DNA from: Pelistega ratti
GTDB taxonomy: Bacteria; Pseudomonadota; Gammaproteobacteria; Burkholderiales; Burkholderiaceae_B
Assembly (NCBI RefSeq): GCF_009833965.1
Contig: NZ_CP047165.1
Span: forward strand, 1,922,001 to 1,986,000
Reading direction: 5' to 3'
Length of the DNA stretch: 64,000 nt
Shown here: one piece after another, positions 31,532-40,415 of the stretch
Position numbering within the stretch: position 1 is the first letter of the stretch
Layout: every line of letters begins with the position of its first letter
The notes under the pieces: model-generated
The model's database searches: none
Told to the model about the DNA's origin: nothing
Seen by the model: only the letters and a program-made list of their open reading frames with translations
Program-made: the position numbers and the translations under genes

Positions 31532-32656
31532 ATGCGAAGAGAACAGATTCTACTAGAGCGTATGCCACTTGGCTCTCAAGCGTCTATTACGGCATTACAT
31601 TTTGGTGATGAGTCTCTACCCAAAGTGTATATTCAAGCTAGCCTACACGCAGATGAAATGCCAGGGTCTTTGGCAGCTTATTATTTGCATCAACAGTTTT
31701 TACAACTCGAAAAAGAAAATCGTTTAAATGCACATATTGTGCTTGTGCCTCTCTGTAATCCGCTAGGGTTAGGGCAGCTGATAGATTATATGCCTATTGG
31801 TCGATTTCATTTGGGGACAGGACAAAACTTTAACCGTTTATTTACCGTACCTTTAAAGCAAAAACTAGAAGAGTACCTTGAGAAAAAAGCCCTTGTATTG
31901 TGTCATGATGCACGTAAAAATACGGTTGCTTTACGTGAAGCGATAGGGAATATTTTGGTAGAAATAAAGCCAAATAATGCGGTTCATTCTATGCATCTAT
32001 CTTTACTACGTCTTTGTTATGATGCAGATATTGTGCTTGATTTACATTGTGATAATATTGCGACTGTTCATCTTTATACCTTACCGAGTACATGGCATGA
32101 CTTTGAACCTTTGGCTCGTTATTTAGGATCAAAATGTCAGTTATTATCAATGGATTCAGGGGCTGATTCGTTTGATGAAATCCTATCAACACTATGGGTA
32201 GGTTTGCAAGAGCGTTATCCTAGTATTCCTATTTCTCAAGCATTGATAAGTGCAACTGTTGAGCTGCGGGGAGAACGTGATTTAAGCCATGAGATGGCAC
32301 AAAAAGATGCTGAGGGGATTATTCAATTTTTAGCCCATAAGCAGTATATTTCACTTGATAAGGTGTCTGCTTTACCCCCTTTACTTAATCCGCCTCATCC
32401 ATTGGAGGGCTTATATTATGTACCTTCCCCTTGTTCAGGTATTATCGTCTATCGTGTTGGAGTAGATGAATGGGTTAAGGTAGGACAGCCATTGGTGGAT
32501 ATTGTTGATCCTATTTCACTACATATTACTACAGTCAAAAGTCCTTATGAGGGATATATCTTTGCTTTGAGTGGCGTGCGAGTAGCTCATGCCGAGAATA
32601 AGCTATTAAGTATTTCTTGTTCTCATGATATTGGTAGTCAAGGATTGTCGCCTTAG
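31532..32656 (+). CDS. succinylglutamate desuccinylase/aspartoacylase family protein
   Basis: A 374-residue M14-like zinc hydrolase. The zinc-binding pair H39/E42 is in LHADEMPGSL and the third ligand lies in VLDLHCDN. The C-terminal beta domain (about 290-365) resembles a lipoyl-type barrel (GIIVYRVGVDEWVKVGQPLVDI) common in this family. Proteins of this kind deacylate N-acyl amino acids and are often encoded next to amino-acid ABC transporters, as here. The true substrate cannot be inferred. It is translated from ATG 31532 after AAGGA. Confidence 0.87.
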   Translation: MRREQILLERMPLGSQASITALHFGDESLPKVYIQASLHADEMPGSLAAYYLHQQFLQLEKENRLNAHIVLVPLCNPLGLGQLIDYMPIGRFHLGTGQNFNRLFTVPLKQKLEEYLEKKALVLCHDARKNTVALREAIGNILVEIKPNNAVHSMHLSLLRLCYDADIVLDLHCDNIATVHLYTLPSTWHDFEPLARYLGSKCQLLSMDSGADSFDEILSTLWVGLQERYPSIPISQALISATVELRGERDLSHEMAQKDAEGIIQFLAHKQYISLDKVSALPPLLNPPHPLEGLYYVPSPCSGIIVYRVGVDEWVKVGQPLVDIVDPISLHITTVKSPYEGYIFALSGVRVAHAENKLLSISCSHDIGSQGLSP

Positions 32657-33049
32657 GAGGTGATATTTAGCCCCAATCTGTTGGTATTGGTAGGCTAAGT
32701 TTCTAATCTGCTATTTTCCTGTTAATAATATACCTCCTCTACAAATCTATCACTTATCGTTAAACCTATTGTGAAAGTGATATTGTATCTATTGAAAGAT
32801 GGGAAGATGATTTATAGTTATTTTCAAGAGAGTATAAAGTGTATTACTTAATAGATGAGTAGCAACGTATAACGATATCAATTATTTTAATTAGTGAAAT
32901 ATTAAAAATTATCTGAGTATCTGGAGGTAATTAACCAGGTATCAGTCTTAGTACTTTTGGAAAAATCTGTAAGGAGTAGATGAGTAGTGAAGGAAAACAA
33001 TTAACCACCTAAGAAAGGTGGTTTTTATTACCTTTTTTCATCATATATC
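32657..33049. other. gene-free gap upstream of the toxin-antitoxin pair
   Basis: The gap lies between the desuccinylase-family gene and the antitoxin promoter. It contains no ORF I can support. TGAGTAGCAACGTA at about 32856-32869 is identical to 14 bases at the start of the 221-bp repeat unit at 56.5 kb. The terminator-like hairpin at 33003-33025 closes the gap. The stretch is probably the left flank of the mobile-element scar that continues to the tRNA gene. Confidence 0.45.
33003..33026 (+). terminator. terminator-like hairpin upstream of the antitoxin gene
   Basis: AACCACCT pairs with AGGTGGTT around a 5-base loop and is followed by TTTATT. It lies about 350 bases after the nearest upstream gene, further than usual. 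It either ends an unrecognised small transcript or is a leftover of the element that once occupied the site. Confidence 0.55.
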
Positions 33050-33098
33050 TTGATTCTTGATTAAATGAGGTATAATATTGTATAGACATTGTCATACA
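33050..33098 (+). promoter_or_regulatory. promoter and candidate operator of the dinJ/yafQ-type pair
   Basis: TTGATT (33050-33055) and a perfect TATAAT (33071-33076) form a plausible promoter with a 15-base spacer. Just after it, TGTATAGACA ... TTGTCATACA (33079-33098) is an imperfect inverted repeat. Toxin-antitoxin pairs of this type repress themselves by binding such palindromes; the assignment here is by position and symmetry only. Confidence 0.5.
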
Positions 33099-33113
33099 CT
33101 TTAGGAGTATATT

Positions 33114-33374
33114 ATGAGTACAAGCGTTATTGTTCAAGCAAGAGTAAACCCAGAGATTAAAGAAAATGCTTCTGTTGTACTGGAAAGTATAGGTATGAGT
33201 TTATCAGATGCCATCCGAATTACTTTAACGGCAATTGCCGAAGAAAAAAGTTTCCCTGTTAAATTCTGTTCCCCTCGAGAAGAGACTTTACTTGCGATTA
33301 AAGAGGCACGCGAAAATAAATCAGCAAAACGATATTCTGATTTAAACGCATTAATGGAAGATTTAAATGCGTGA
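33114..33374 (+). CDS. RelB/DinJ family antitoxin
   Basis: An 86-residue antitoxin. The N-terminal ribbon-helix-helix segment (VIVQARVNPEIKENASVVLE, then GMSLSDAIRITLTAIAEE) matches RelB/DinJ and would bind the operator upstream. The C-terminal part is charged, as expected for the segment that wraps the toxin. An AGGAG ribosome site lies before the ATG. Its end overlaps the toxin start by eight bases, so the two are co-translated. Confidence 0.92.
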   Translation: MSTSVIVQARVNPEIKENASVVLESIGMSLSDAIRITLTAIAEEKSFPVKFCSPREETLLAIKEARENKSAKRYSDLNALMEDLNA

Positions 33375-33651
33375 TGTAATCTTTACTTCTCGTTTTAAAA
33401 AAGACTTTAAACGTGAAAAATCTAGTGTATATAAGTTATTTTTAGAGTCTGATGAGTTTATGGATATTCTAACGCTATTGCGTACAGATACTCCATTAGC
33501 TGAGAAGTATTGCGACCATGCAATGAAAGGACAATTTAAAGGGTTAAGAAATTGTCACCTAAGACCTGACCTTGTATTGCTATATGAGTTACCTGATAAA
33601 AATACGTTGATATTGGTTCGAATGGGCTCGCATTCACAGTTGGGTATTTAA
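33367..33651 (+). CDS. YafQ family mRNA-interferase toxin
   Basis: A 94-residue RelE-fold toxin of the YafQ subgroup, which cleaves mRNA on the ribosome. Residues aligning with the E. coli YafQ catalytic set are present: H51 in YCDHAMKG, H64 and D68 in NCHLRPD, and H89 in GSHSQL. The residue after the Asp is Leu69, whereas E. coli YafQ has Trp. R61 in GLRNC is also conserved. Overlap with the antitoxin gene and the neighbouring integrase relic suggest the pair came in on a mobile element. Confidence 0.92.
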   Translation: MRDVIFTSRFKKDFKREKSSVYKLFLESDEFMDILTLLRTDTPLAEKYCDHAMKGQFKGLRNCHLRPDLVLLYELPDKNTLILVRMGSHSQLGI

Positions 33652-33697
33652 TGCATAGCAGACCTATGTTTTCATCTTTTAATCATAACCGACACTA

Positions 33698-33802
33698 GGT
33701 ACTTGGAAAACCATTGAGATGGTACAAAAATATGCTCACTTATCGGCTAATCATTTAGAGGAACATGTGAAAAATGTCACAATTTGGACACATAGCTCAT
33801 AA
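33698..33802 (+). pseudogene. 3' tail of a tyrosine recombinase (phage-type integrase) gene
   Basis: The frame reads GTWKTIEMVQKYAHLSANHL and continues to a stop at 33800-33802. This matches the extreme C terminus of phage/ICE integrases (LGGWKT..MVQRYAHLS), including the tyrosine nucleophile in QKYAHLS. Upstream the frame closes at 33686-33688 and no N-terminal or catalytic Arg/His region remains. It points at the 3' end of tRNA-Leu 60 bases away, the classic integrase-attachment arrangement, so it is a scar of an integrated element. Confidence 0.8.
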
Positions 33803-33863
33803 ATGATAATGGAGGAATAAAAAAGAGACTTTTCTAATTTATTGATTTTATTAGAAAATTTGA

Positions 33864-33948
33864 TGGTGCCCAGGGCCGGAATCGAACCGGCACGCCTTGC
33901 GGCGGGGGATTTTGAGTCCCCTGCGTCTACCAATTTCACCACCTGGGC
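33864..33948 (-). tRNA. tRNA-Leu (CAA anticodon)
   Basis: The reverse strand gives an 85-base class II tRNA: acceptor GCCCAGG paired with CCTGGGC, encoded CCA end, D-loop with TGGTAGACGC, anticodon loop CTCAAAA (anticodon CAA, reading UUG), long variable arm and T-loop GGTTCGATTCC. It probably served as attachment site for the element whose integrase tail lies next to its 3' end. Confidence 0.97.
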
Positions 33949-34036
33949 AAATAGGAGTGAATAGGTTGTTAATTATACTATACTTAAATGAAAATATCTT
34001 TAAAAATTATTATTTTGAAAAATAAGTAACGATTCC

Positions 34037-34067
34037 CTTGAAAATAAGATGACCTATCTCTATCTAT
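34037..34067 (+). promoter_or_regulatory. possible heat-shock (sigma-32) promoter of htpG
   Basis: CTTGAAA at 34037-34043 matches the sigma-32 -35 element. CTATCTAT at 34060-34067, 16 bases further, is a loose match to its -10 element. HtpG is commonly under sigma-32 control in proteobacteria. The -10 match is weak, so this is tentative. Confidence 0.35.
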
Positions 34068-34096
34068 AAGGACATCTATTTAAAGAGGAATTAATA

Positions 34097-35956
34097 ATGT
34101 CAACAACTATGGGTTTTCAAACAGAAGTAAAGCAATTACTTCAGTTAATGATTCATTCACTTTATTCTAATAAAGAAATTTTCCTCCGAGAGCTTGTCTC
34201 TAATGCATCAGATGCTTGTGATAAATTGCGATTTAATGCTTTAGATAATCCAGCTTTATTATCGGAAGATAGTGATTTGCGTATTCGTATCAGCTTTGAT
34301 GAAGCGGCTAAAACAATTACTATTGATGATAATGGTATTGGGATGAGCTATGATGAGGTCATTGCCAATCTGGGTACGATTGCACGTTCAGGAACAAAAG
34401 AATTCTTTGCTTCTTTAACAGGAGACCAACAAAAAGATGCGCAATTGATTGGTCAATTTGGTGTAGGTTTTTATTCTGCTTTTATTGTGGCACAAAAAGT
34501 GGAAGTCCTTACACGTAAAGCAGGGCTTAATGCAGATCAGGCAGTCCGTTGGGTATCAGAAGGGCAAGGTGAGTTTACAATAGAACAAACAGAAAAAGCG
34601 AACAGAGGTACGACCATTACCTTATATGTTAATGAAGAGGGAGAAACATTCTTAAATGAATGGAAATTGCGTGATGTGCTTCGCCGATACTCTGATCATA
34701 TTTCTATTCCTATTCAGATGGAAAAGAAAGAGGAGGACAAAACAGAATGGGAAGTGGTTAATCAAGCAAATGCTTTATGGACACGTAGTAAAGCAGACAT
34801 TACTGATGAACAATACAAGGCCTTTTATACGCATTTAAGTCATGATTATGATGAACCACTCGCATGGACACATAACCGTGTAGAGGGACGTAGTGAATAT
34901 ACACAATTATTATATATTCCTAAACATGCTCCCTTTGATCTATGGGATCGTGATGCGAGACGAGGTGTTAAGCTCTATGTTAAACGTGTTTTCATTATGG
35001 ATGATGCGGAGCAATTATTACCTAGTTACTTACGTTTTGTACGTGGGGTGATTGATTCTTCAGATCTACCACTTAATGTATCACGTGAAATTTTACAAGA
35101 AAGCCGAGATGTTAAATTGATCCGTGAGGGGTCTGCAAAACGTGTGCTTGGTATGCTAGAAGATATGGCAGAAAACCGCCCTGAGGATTATGCATTATTC
35201 TGGACAGAGTTTGGTCAAGTCCTTAAAGAGGGGCTAGGTGAGGATATGGCAAATCAACAACGGATTGCCAAATTAATTCGTTTCTCTTCTACCTTTGATG
35301 ATCAGGCAACACAGACGGTGTCATTAGCAGATTATGTTGCTCGTATGAAAGAGGGGCAAGATAAGATTTACTATATGGTTGCCGAAAGTTTTGCCAATGC
35401 GAAGAGTAGTCCCCATCTTGAAATCTTCCGCCAAAAAGGTATTGAAGTATTATTGTTATCGGATCGTGTGGATGAGTGGATGCTAACTTACTTTAGAGAG
35501 TTTGATGGTAAATCCTTAGTTTCTGTTTCTAAAGGTGGTTTAGATTTAGACCAATTTAGTAATGAAGAAGAGAAAAAGCATCAAGAAGAAGTCACAGAGG
35601 CATATAAACCACTAGTAGAACGTTTGCAAGAAACACTTAAAGAGCGTGTAAAAGAAGTTCGTGTAACAACACGCTTGGTGGATTCTCCATCTTGCGTTGT
35701 GGTGGGGCAAAATGAATTGAGTCCGCATTTACTAAGAATGTTAAAGCAAGCAGGTCAAGAAGTGCCTGATGTTAAACCTATCTTAGAAATTAATCCTGAC
35801 CACCCTTTAGTACAAAAAGTGAAGGATTTAACCGATGCAGACTTTACGGATTGGGCGAGTGTATTGCTTGATCAGGCGATGTTAGTAGAGGGTGCTCAAA
35901 TTGATGACCCTGCTGCTTTTGTGAAAAAATTGAATAAATTATTGATTCAAGCATAA
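34097..35956 (+). CDS. htpG: Hsp90-family chaperone HtpG
   Basis: A 619-residue cytoplasmic Hsp90. The N-terminal ATPase domain shows [20 protein letters not shown] (residues about 22-41), DNGIGMS and [11 protein letters not shown]. The middle domain carries the catalytic arginine in [11 protein letters not shown]. There is no eukaryotic MEEVD tail, as expected. An AGAGGAA ribosome site precedes the ATG, and a strong terminator follows. Confidence 0.97.
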   Translation: MSTTMGFQTEVKQLLQLMIHSLYSNKEIFLRELVSNASDACDKLRFNALDNPALLSEDSDLRIRISFDEAAKTITIDDNGIGMSYDEVIANLGTIARSGTKEFFASLTGDQQKDAQLIGQFGVGFYSAFIVAQKVEVLTRKAGLNADQAVRWVSEGQGEFTIEQTEKANRGTTITLYVNEEGETFLNEWKLRDVLRRYSDHISIPIQMEKKEEDKTEWEVVNQANALWTRSKADITDEQYKAFYTHLSHDYDEPLAWTHNRVEGRSEYTQLLYIPKHAPFDLWDRDARRGVKLYVKRVFIMDDAEQLLPSYLRFVRGVIDSSDLPLNVSREILQESRDVKLIREGSAKRVLGMLEDMAENRPEDYALFWTEFGQVLKEGLGEDMANQQRIAKLIRFSSTFDDQATQTVSLADYVARMKEGQDKIYYMVAESFANAKSSPHLEIFRQKGIEVLLLSDRVDEWMLTYFREFDGKSLVSVSKGGLDLDQFSNEEEKKHQEEVTEAYKPLVERLQETLKERVKEVRVTTRLVDSPSCVVVGQNELSPHLLRMLKQAGQEVPDVKPILEINPDHPLVQKVKDLTDADFTDWASVLLDQAMLVEGAQIDDPAAFVKKLNKLLIQA

Positions 35957-35976
35957 AGTAAATAAACGACTTAGCC

Positions 35977-36012
35977 AAAAGCCCCTTATCTTTTTAGGTA
36001 AGGGGCTTTGTA
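35977..36012 (+). terminator. rho-independent terminator of htpG
   Basis: AAAGCCCCTTA pairs with TAAGGGGCTTT around an 8- to 9-base loop, 20 bases after the htpG stop, followed by a short T/A-rich stretch. The leading AAAA makes it potentially bidirectional for the convergent ampD gene. Confidence 0.8.
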
Positions 36013-36137
36013 TTTATACGATTATTAGGAAGATATATTAAAAATGCACCGCTATTGGTATATTTTATAGCTGAAATGCAGGGGTTGATGAAATTTAAAT
36101 TACCGCATTATTGATCACCGAATATAGTTCCATTATT

Positions 36138-36731
36138 TTAGTGTAAATAAGGTAATTCTCTCCAAGACCAGTGTGCGGATTGACGATAACGATTCCAATC
36201 AAAGAAAGGGCCGGGATCTGTTTTTCGATGAGGGGCTATATGTTCATGCCCCCTGACGGCTCGTAAGGGATAACGAGCACGAAGAACAGTGCTTAGTGCC
36301 GCTAATTGATGGTATTGTGCATCTGTAAAGGGGGTGTAATCACTTCCCTCTAACTCAATCCCTAATGAGAAATCATTGCACCCATCCATACCATTAAAAT
36401 GTGATACACCAGCGTGCCATGCTCTTTTTTCTGTACTGACAAATTGTATGATTTCACCATCACGGCGGATAAGAAAATGAGCGGATACACGTAGATGTGC
36501 AATCGTTTGAAAATAGGGGTGTTCCTCGCTTATCAACGTATTTGTAAAGAGCTGTTCAATATAAGGCCCACCAAATATACAAGGGGGTAGGCTGATATTA
36601 TGGATCACTAATAAGATAGGTGCTTGGCGATAAGGACGCTCATTATAATTAGGAGACGGAACTAACCGTACCCCTTGTTGTGGTAGTAACCAACCATGGC
36701 GATCTAAATGGAGAGGAGGCGTACTCATCAT
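36138..36731 (-). CDS. ampD: 1,6-anhydro-N-acetylmuramyl-L-alanine amidase
   Basis: A 197-residue cytoplasmic zinc amidase that recycles anhydro-muropeptides and thereby limits AmpR-type induction. Zinc ligands by comparison with known AmpD are H44 in LLVIHNISLP, H162 in VRGHEHIAP and D172 in RKTDPGP. FGGPYIEQLF and GIELEGSDY are typical. The start has two adjacent ATGs, the first overlapping the stop of the upstream small gene (ATGATG), so coupling is likely. Confidence 0.95.
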   Translation of the reverse strand: MMSTPPLHLDRHGWLLPQQGVRLVPSPNYNERPYRQAPILLVIHNISLPPCIFGGPYIEQLFTNTLISEEHPYFQTIAHLRVSAHFLIRRDGEIIQFVSTEKRAWHAGVSHFNGMDGCNDFSLGIELEGSDYTPFTDAQYHQLAALSTVLRARYPLRAVRGHEHIAPHRKTDPGPFFDWNRYRQSAHWSWRELPYLH

Positions 36732-36949
36732 TGTTGTGTTCCCCTTTTCTCATGATCTGCATTACACCAAATATGACCGTGGCGAATAAGGGCTTCATTT
36801 TCAGGTAGGTGGATACCGCAATATTCACATTGAACCATTTTTATGGTCAGTGGATTAGGTTTGGTGGTTGATTGAGGGCGTGGCTGCTTTTTAATACGAA
36901 AGAAGTGCCAAACCAGACCTAAAAAAAGGATAAGTAATAAATACTTCAT
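36728..36949 (-). CDS. small membrane-anchored Cys-rich protein, PP0621 family-like
   Basis: A 73-residue protein with one N-terminal membrane helix (YLLLILFLGLVWHFF) and a C-terminal CEYCG ... WCNADHEKRG segment, likely a small metal-binding knuckle. It matches the PP0621-type proteins found between the ypjD/ccsA-like gene and ampD in betaproteobacteria. Function is unknown. It abuts the ypjD-like gene upstream and overlaps the ampD start. Confidence 0.8.
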   Translation of the reverse strand: MKYLLLILFLGLVWHFFRIKKQPRPQSTTKPNPLTIKMVQCEYCGIHLPENEALIRHGHIWCNADHEKRGTQQ

Positions 36950-37801
36950 TTAAGCCCCACGGTGTAAAATTTCTTCAAAAATAAGTCGAGTACCTGTATA
37001 GGCAAGCATCAGTAAAGCAAATCCTAATAGTGTCCAGCGAAGTGCAATACGTCCTCGCCACCCCCATATGGAACGACCGAGTAAAAGAATACCAAAAATT
37101 GTCCATGAAATGAGTGTAAAAAATGTTTTGTGATCATTGGGAAGAAGTTCTCCAGATAATCCCATTGAAACAAACATACCCGTTATGATGGAAATGGATA
37201 GCAGTATAAATCCTACCCAAATTAAGCGAAATAGCAAACGCTCTTGCACCAGTAACGGCGGTTGAGCATCCAGTACACGAGATAATAGATTAGGCTTTTG
37301 GCTAAAATGCTGAGGGCGATGAAGATAGTTATCTAGGCTTGTCATAATCAGTGCCTGTAATGCCCCTAAAGCAATAAGACTATACGCAAATAAAGAGGTA
37401 ACCAGATGCACCATAAAGAGTTGTGTATTTAGAAAAATAATCGTGCTTGCTTCTGATGTAGGGATAAGGGCGGCTAATAAACAAATAATAAAAGCAATCG
37501 GGAAGAGTAATAAGAAGAAGCCCCCCATTTTTCCGCGGTAGCTCTCTACCCAATATACCATTAAACCTAACCATAGGGTGAATGATAAACCAAGTGTCCA
37601 ATTCAGGTGAAGTTGATCGCCTGAAAGCATACCAATATGAATGGCAATACCTTGAATAATAATCACAAATAGGAGGAAAGCAGACATAATCAATGGTCGC
37701 TTATTTAAATCTTTATTGTTTAATAATGCGAACCAAATTGAGATGCCAAGCCCAAGATAGACCACTGCGGCTAAATAGTGCAATACAATATCGTATGACA
37801 T
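36950..37801 (-). CDS. CcsA/YpjD-like inner membrane cytochrome c assembly family protein
   Basis: A 283-residue protein with about eight hydrophobic helices, of the CcmC/CcsA/HemX superfamily. A tryptophan-rich patch, GWRGRIALRWTLLGF, lies near the C terminus. Proteins of this kind next to ffh are usually annotated YpjD or cytochrome c assembly protein; the E. coli homologue has no settled role. The family bears haem-handling folds, but direct evidence here is only topology and context. It is divergent from ffh across a 69-base gap. Confidence 0.8.
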   Translation of the reverse strand: MSYDIVLHYLAAVVYLGLGISIWFALLNNKDLNKRPLIMSAFLLFVIIIQGIAIHIGMLSGDQLHLNWTLGLSFTLWLGLMVYWVESYRGKMGGFFLLLFPIAFIICLLAALIPTSEASTIIFLNTQLFMVHLVTSLFAYSLIALGALQALIMTSLDNYLHRPQHFSQKPNLLSRVLDAQPPLLVQERLLFRLIWVGFILLSISIITGMFVSMGLSGELLPNDHKTFFTLISWTIFGILLLGRSIWGWRGRIALRWTLLGFALLMLAYTGTRLIFEEILHRGA

Positions 37802-37870
37802 AGATAAAACGAGCCCGAAATTAAAAAGGGAATTGTTTACAGTATAACACTTACATTTTACCGAAAAAAT

Positions 37871-39289
37871 ATGTTTGATAATTTAACTAATCGTCTTTCT
37901 AAAATTATGAAAACCATGCGAGGTGAAGCTCGCTTAACAGAATCCAATACAAAGGATATGTTGCGTGAAGTTCGCATGGCACTTATTGAGGCAGATGTTG
38001 CCTTGCCTGTTGTTCGTGAATTTATTGAACGCGTCAAAGATAAAGCGATGGGGCAAGAGGTTGCGAGTAGTTTAAACCCGGGGCAAGCACTTGTTGGCAT
38101 TGTACATAAAGAATTAACAGCTTTACTAGGGGGCGATTTAGGTGAATTTGCGTCTGAGTTATCACTTGCTACCCAACCACCAGCAATTATTTTGATGGCA
38201 GGCTTACAAGGGGCAGGTAAAACAACGACAACAGGTAAGTTAGCTAAATTATTAAAAGATGCTCAGATTAAGCAACAAGGGCGTAAGATAAATACCAAAA
38301 AAGTTTTGGTGGTGAGTGCTGACGTTTATCGTCCTGCAGCGATTGAACAATTAAAAACAGTGGCTGAACAAGTGGGAGTGGATTTTTTCCCATCTGATCC
38401 TACACAAAAGCCTAAAGAGATTGCGATATCAGCACTAGATTATGCAAAACGTCATTTTTATGATGTTTTACTCGTGGATACAGCAGGTCGTCTAGGAATT
38501 GATGAAGCCATGATGAAAGAGATTGCGGAGTTGCATCAAGTGCTGAATCCTATAGAGACACTTTTTGTGGTAGATGCGATGCAAGGGCAAGATGCAGTCA
38601 ATGTTGCTAAGGCTTTCTCTGAAGCATTACCGCTAACAGGGGTTGTACTCACGAAATTAGATGGTGATGCACGTGGGGGGGCGGCATTATCCGTTCGTCA
38701 TATTACAGGAAAACCGCTTAAATTTATCGGGGTTTCAGAGAAAATTGATGGTTTAGAACCCTTTTACCCTGATCGTATGGCACAACGTGTTCTTGGTATG
38801 GGTGATATTGTTTCGCTTGTAGAGCAAGTGCAGAGCAATATTGATATGGCTGAAGCCGAAAAAATGGCGAAAAAGCTAAAAAGCGGTGATAAATTTGATT
38901 TAAATGACTTTTTAGAACAGCTACAGCAAGTTAAGAAAATGGGCAGTATGAGTAGTTTATTAGAAAAACTCCCCGGACAATTTGCACAAGCTGCCAGTCA
39001 ATTACAAGATGGCGCAGCTGAAAAGCAATTACGCCGAACAGAGGGTATTATTCATTCTATGACTCCACTAGAGCGCCGTAAACCTGATATTATTAATGGG
39101 AAGCGTAAACAACGTATTGCCGCAGGTGCTGGTGTACCAGTACAAGAAGTAAACCGCCTTTTAAAACAATTTGATCAAATGCAAGGAATGATGAAACAAT
39201 TTAAAAAAGGTGGTATGGGTAAACTCATGCGTGGTATGGGGGCATTAAAAAATATGGGTGGTTTTAGTGGCTTCGGAAGAAAGCATTAA
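37871..39289 (+). CDS. ffh: signal recognition particle protein Ffh
   Basis: A 472-residue SRP GTPase that binds signal sequences of inner-membrane proteins and docks with FtsY. The N domain is followed by the G domain with the P-loop GLQGAGKTTTTGKLA (about residues 105-119), VDTAGRLGID and LTKLDGDARGG. The M domain starts near 330 and is methionine-rich (MQGMMKQFKKGGMGKLMRGM). It is slightly longer than E. coli Ffh. A symmetric terminator follows. Confidence 0.97.
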   Translation: MFDNLTNRLSKIMKTMRGEARLTESNTKDMLREVRMALIEADVALPVVREFIERVKDKAMGQEVASSLNPGQALVGIVHKELTALLGGDLGEFASELSLATQPPAIILMAGLQGAGKTTTTGKLAKLLKDAQIKQQGRKINTKKVLVVSADVYRPAAIEQLKTVAEQVGVDFFPSDPTQKPKEIAISALDYAKRHFYDVLLVDTAGRLGIDEAMMKEIAELHQVLNPIETLFVVDAMQGQDAVNVAKAFSEALPLTGVVLTKLDGDARGGAALSVRHITGKPLKFIGVSEKIDGLEPFYPDRMAQRVLGMGDIVSLVEQVQSNIDMAEAEKMAKKLKSGDKFDLNDFLEQLQQVKKMGSMSSLLEKLPGQFAQAASQLQDGAAEKQLRRTEGIIHSMTPLERRKPDIINGKRKQRIAAGAGVPVQEVNRLLKQFDQMQGMMKQFKKGGMGKLMRGMGALKNMGGFSGFGRKH

Positions 39290-39366
39290 GATAGTAACTT
39301 AATCTAAGTTGCTATTTAATAAATATTATTTAAATATAAACTATATTATTAATGATTGATATAGGT

Positions 39367-39394
39367 ATAAAGCTCACCAAGGTGAGCTTTATTT
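39367..39394. terminator. symmetric terminator between ffh and doxX
   Basis: ATAAAGCTCACC and GGTGAGCTTTAT form a perfect 12-bp palindrome with a 2-base gap, so the real loop includes the closing C and G bases. AT-rich tails on both sides suit bidirectional termination of the convergent ffh and doxX genes. Confidence 0.8.
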
Positions 39395-39448
39395 ATGAAG
39401 AAGAGGTTTAGTATTCGTAAAAATAATGTCTATATCAGCTAGGAAATA

Positions 39449-39844
39449 TTACTTTCTATCTAAAGCAAAAGCACCAGGACCTGTAAATACAAATAAAAAG
39501 AATACGACAGAAAATAAGATGGCTAATTCACCGCTATTGAGTATAGGCATACCAATACTACCGTTGGCGGCATGAATAAAGAAATAAGCATAAGCCATTT
39601 GACCCGATAGAATAAAAGCGACTGGGCGAGTAAATAAACCAAGTGCTAATAAGATACTTCCCACAATTTCTAAAATACCCGCAAATCCAAAGATAGAAAA
39701 TAAGGCTACAGGGCCATGACCATTTGTCATTGACATAGGATATTCTGTAAATTTAGCAATACCATGCCAGATAAATAAATAGGCAGTAATAAGACGTAAA
39801 AGTGTGAGTGCATAAGGGGCATACTGATTTAAGCGGTTATCCAT
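39449..39844 (-). CDS. DoxX family membrane protein
   Basis: A 131-residue protein with four hydrophobic helices and the DoxX-type pattern LRLITAYLFIWHGIAKF, then the conserved GFAGILEIVGSILLALGLFTR and PVAFILSGQMAYAYFFIH. DoxX proteins are linked to redox and sulfur stress, but the molecular role is unclear. It marks the left boundary of the decayed cassette island. Confidence 0.88.
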   Translation of the reverse strand: MDNRLNQYAPYALTLLRLITAYLFIWHGIAKFTEYPMSMTNGHGPVALFSIFGFAGILEIVGSILLALGLFTRPVAFILSGQMAYAYFFIHAANGSIGMPILNSGELAILFSVVFFLFVFTGPGAFALDRK

Positions 39845-40080
39845 AGCGTGGTTCTTTAAAAAATAATAAATGAGTGGAAGTATTGTACAGAAAAAAGGAA
39901 AAGAATAACGTGATTATGTATTGAAATGTGCTTTCCTATAAAGGAATGTATATTCAAGAGGGTAGAAAGTTCATTATATTCAGTTAAGGTATATGACTAT
40001 AATTTTTGTATTTCCATTTTATAATTTTAATTTGTTAAATTGGGAAGAAAAATATATATCCAAAAGAGAGGGAAAATAAG

Positions 40081-40410
40081 ATGAAAAAAGACGAGTTATT
40101 TATTGAAAGTATTATTTAGTCCGAACTCGTTTCACAAGTAAAGCGAACAGAGGAGATAATAAAAAAATACTTTTTTCTTAATGAAAGGGAGAAAAAAATA
40201 GCGCTTTATTTTATAAAATCATCCGTTATTGACTGTCTAGGAAAACTCTTTGGAATAATAGATGGTGTAAGCCCTTTAAGTGGTTTATCTGAAAATGATA
40301 AAATTAAATTACTGATTAACGATAAAGAAATACAAGGTGATTTACATGATATTTTTAATGAAAAAACAGATTCCTTCCTAAATGAATTAAATAATGACCT
40401 ATTGAAATAA
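40081..40410 (+). pseudogene. putative immunity gene interrupted by an amber codon
   Basis: A 110-codon frame starts at ATG 40081 behind a strong GAGGG ribosome site. It is open except for TAG at 40117-40119 (codon 13). After the stop the frame reads on to TAA at 40408-40410, including VIDCLGKLFGIIDGVSPLSG. That stretch and the acidic C terminus look like small orphan immunity proteins of polymorphic-toxin loci, but I cannot name a family. No alternative ATG exists after the stop, so the gene is probably dead unless amber is suppressed. Confidence 0.65.
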
Positions 40411-40415
40411 CTAGT

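Noticed and set aside
32930..32950. Near-palindrome around GGTAATTAACC
   Set aside because: The arms do not pair perfectly around a proper centre and nothing in the context supports an operator.
33751..33942. 63-codon ORF on the minus strand (MVKLVDAGDSKSPAARRAGS)
   Set aside because: It is a translation through the tRNA-Leu gene, a well-known spurious ORF type.
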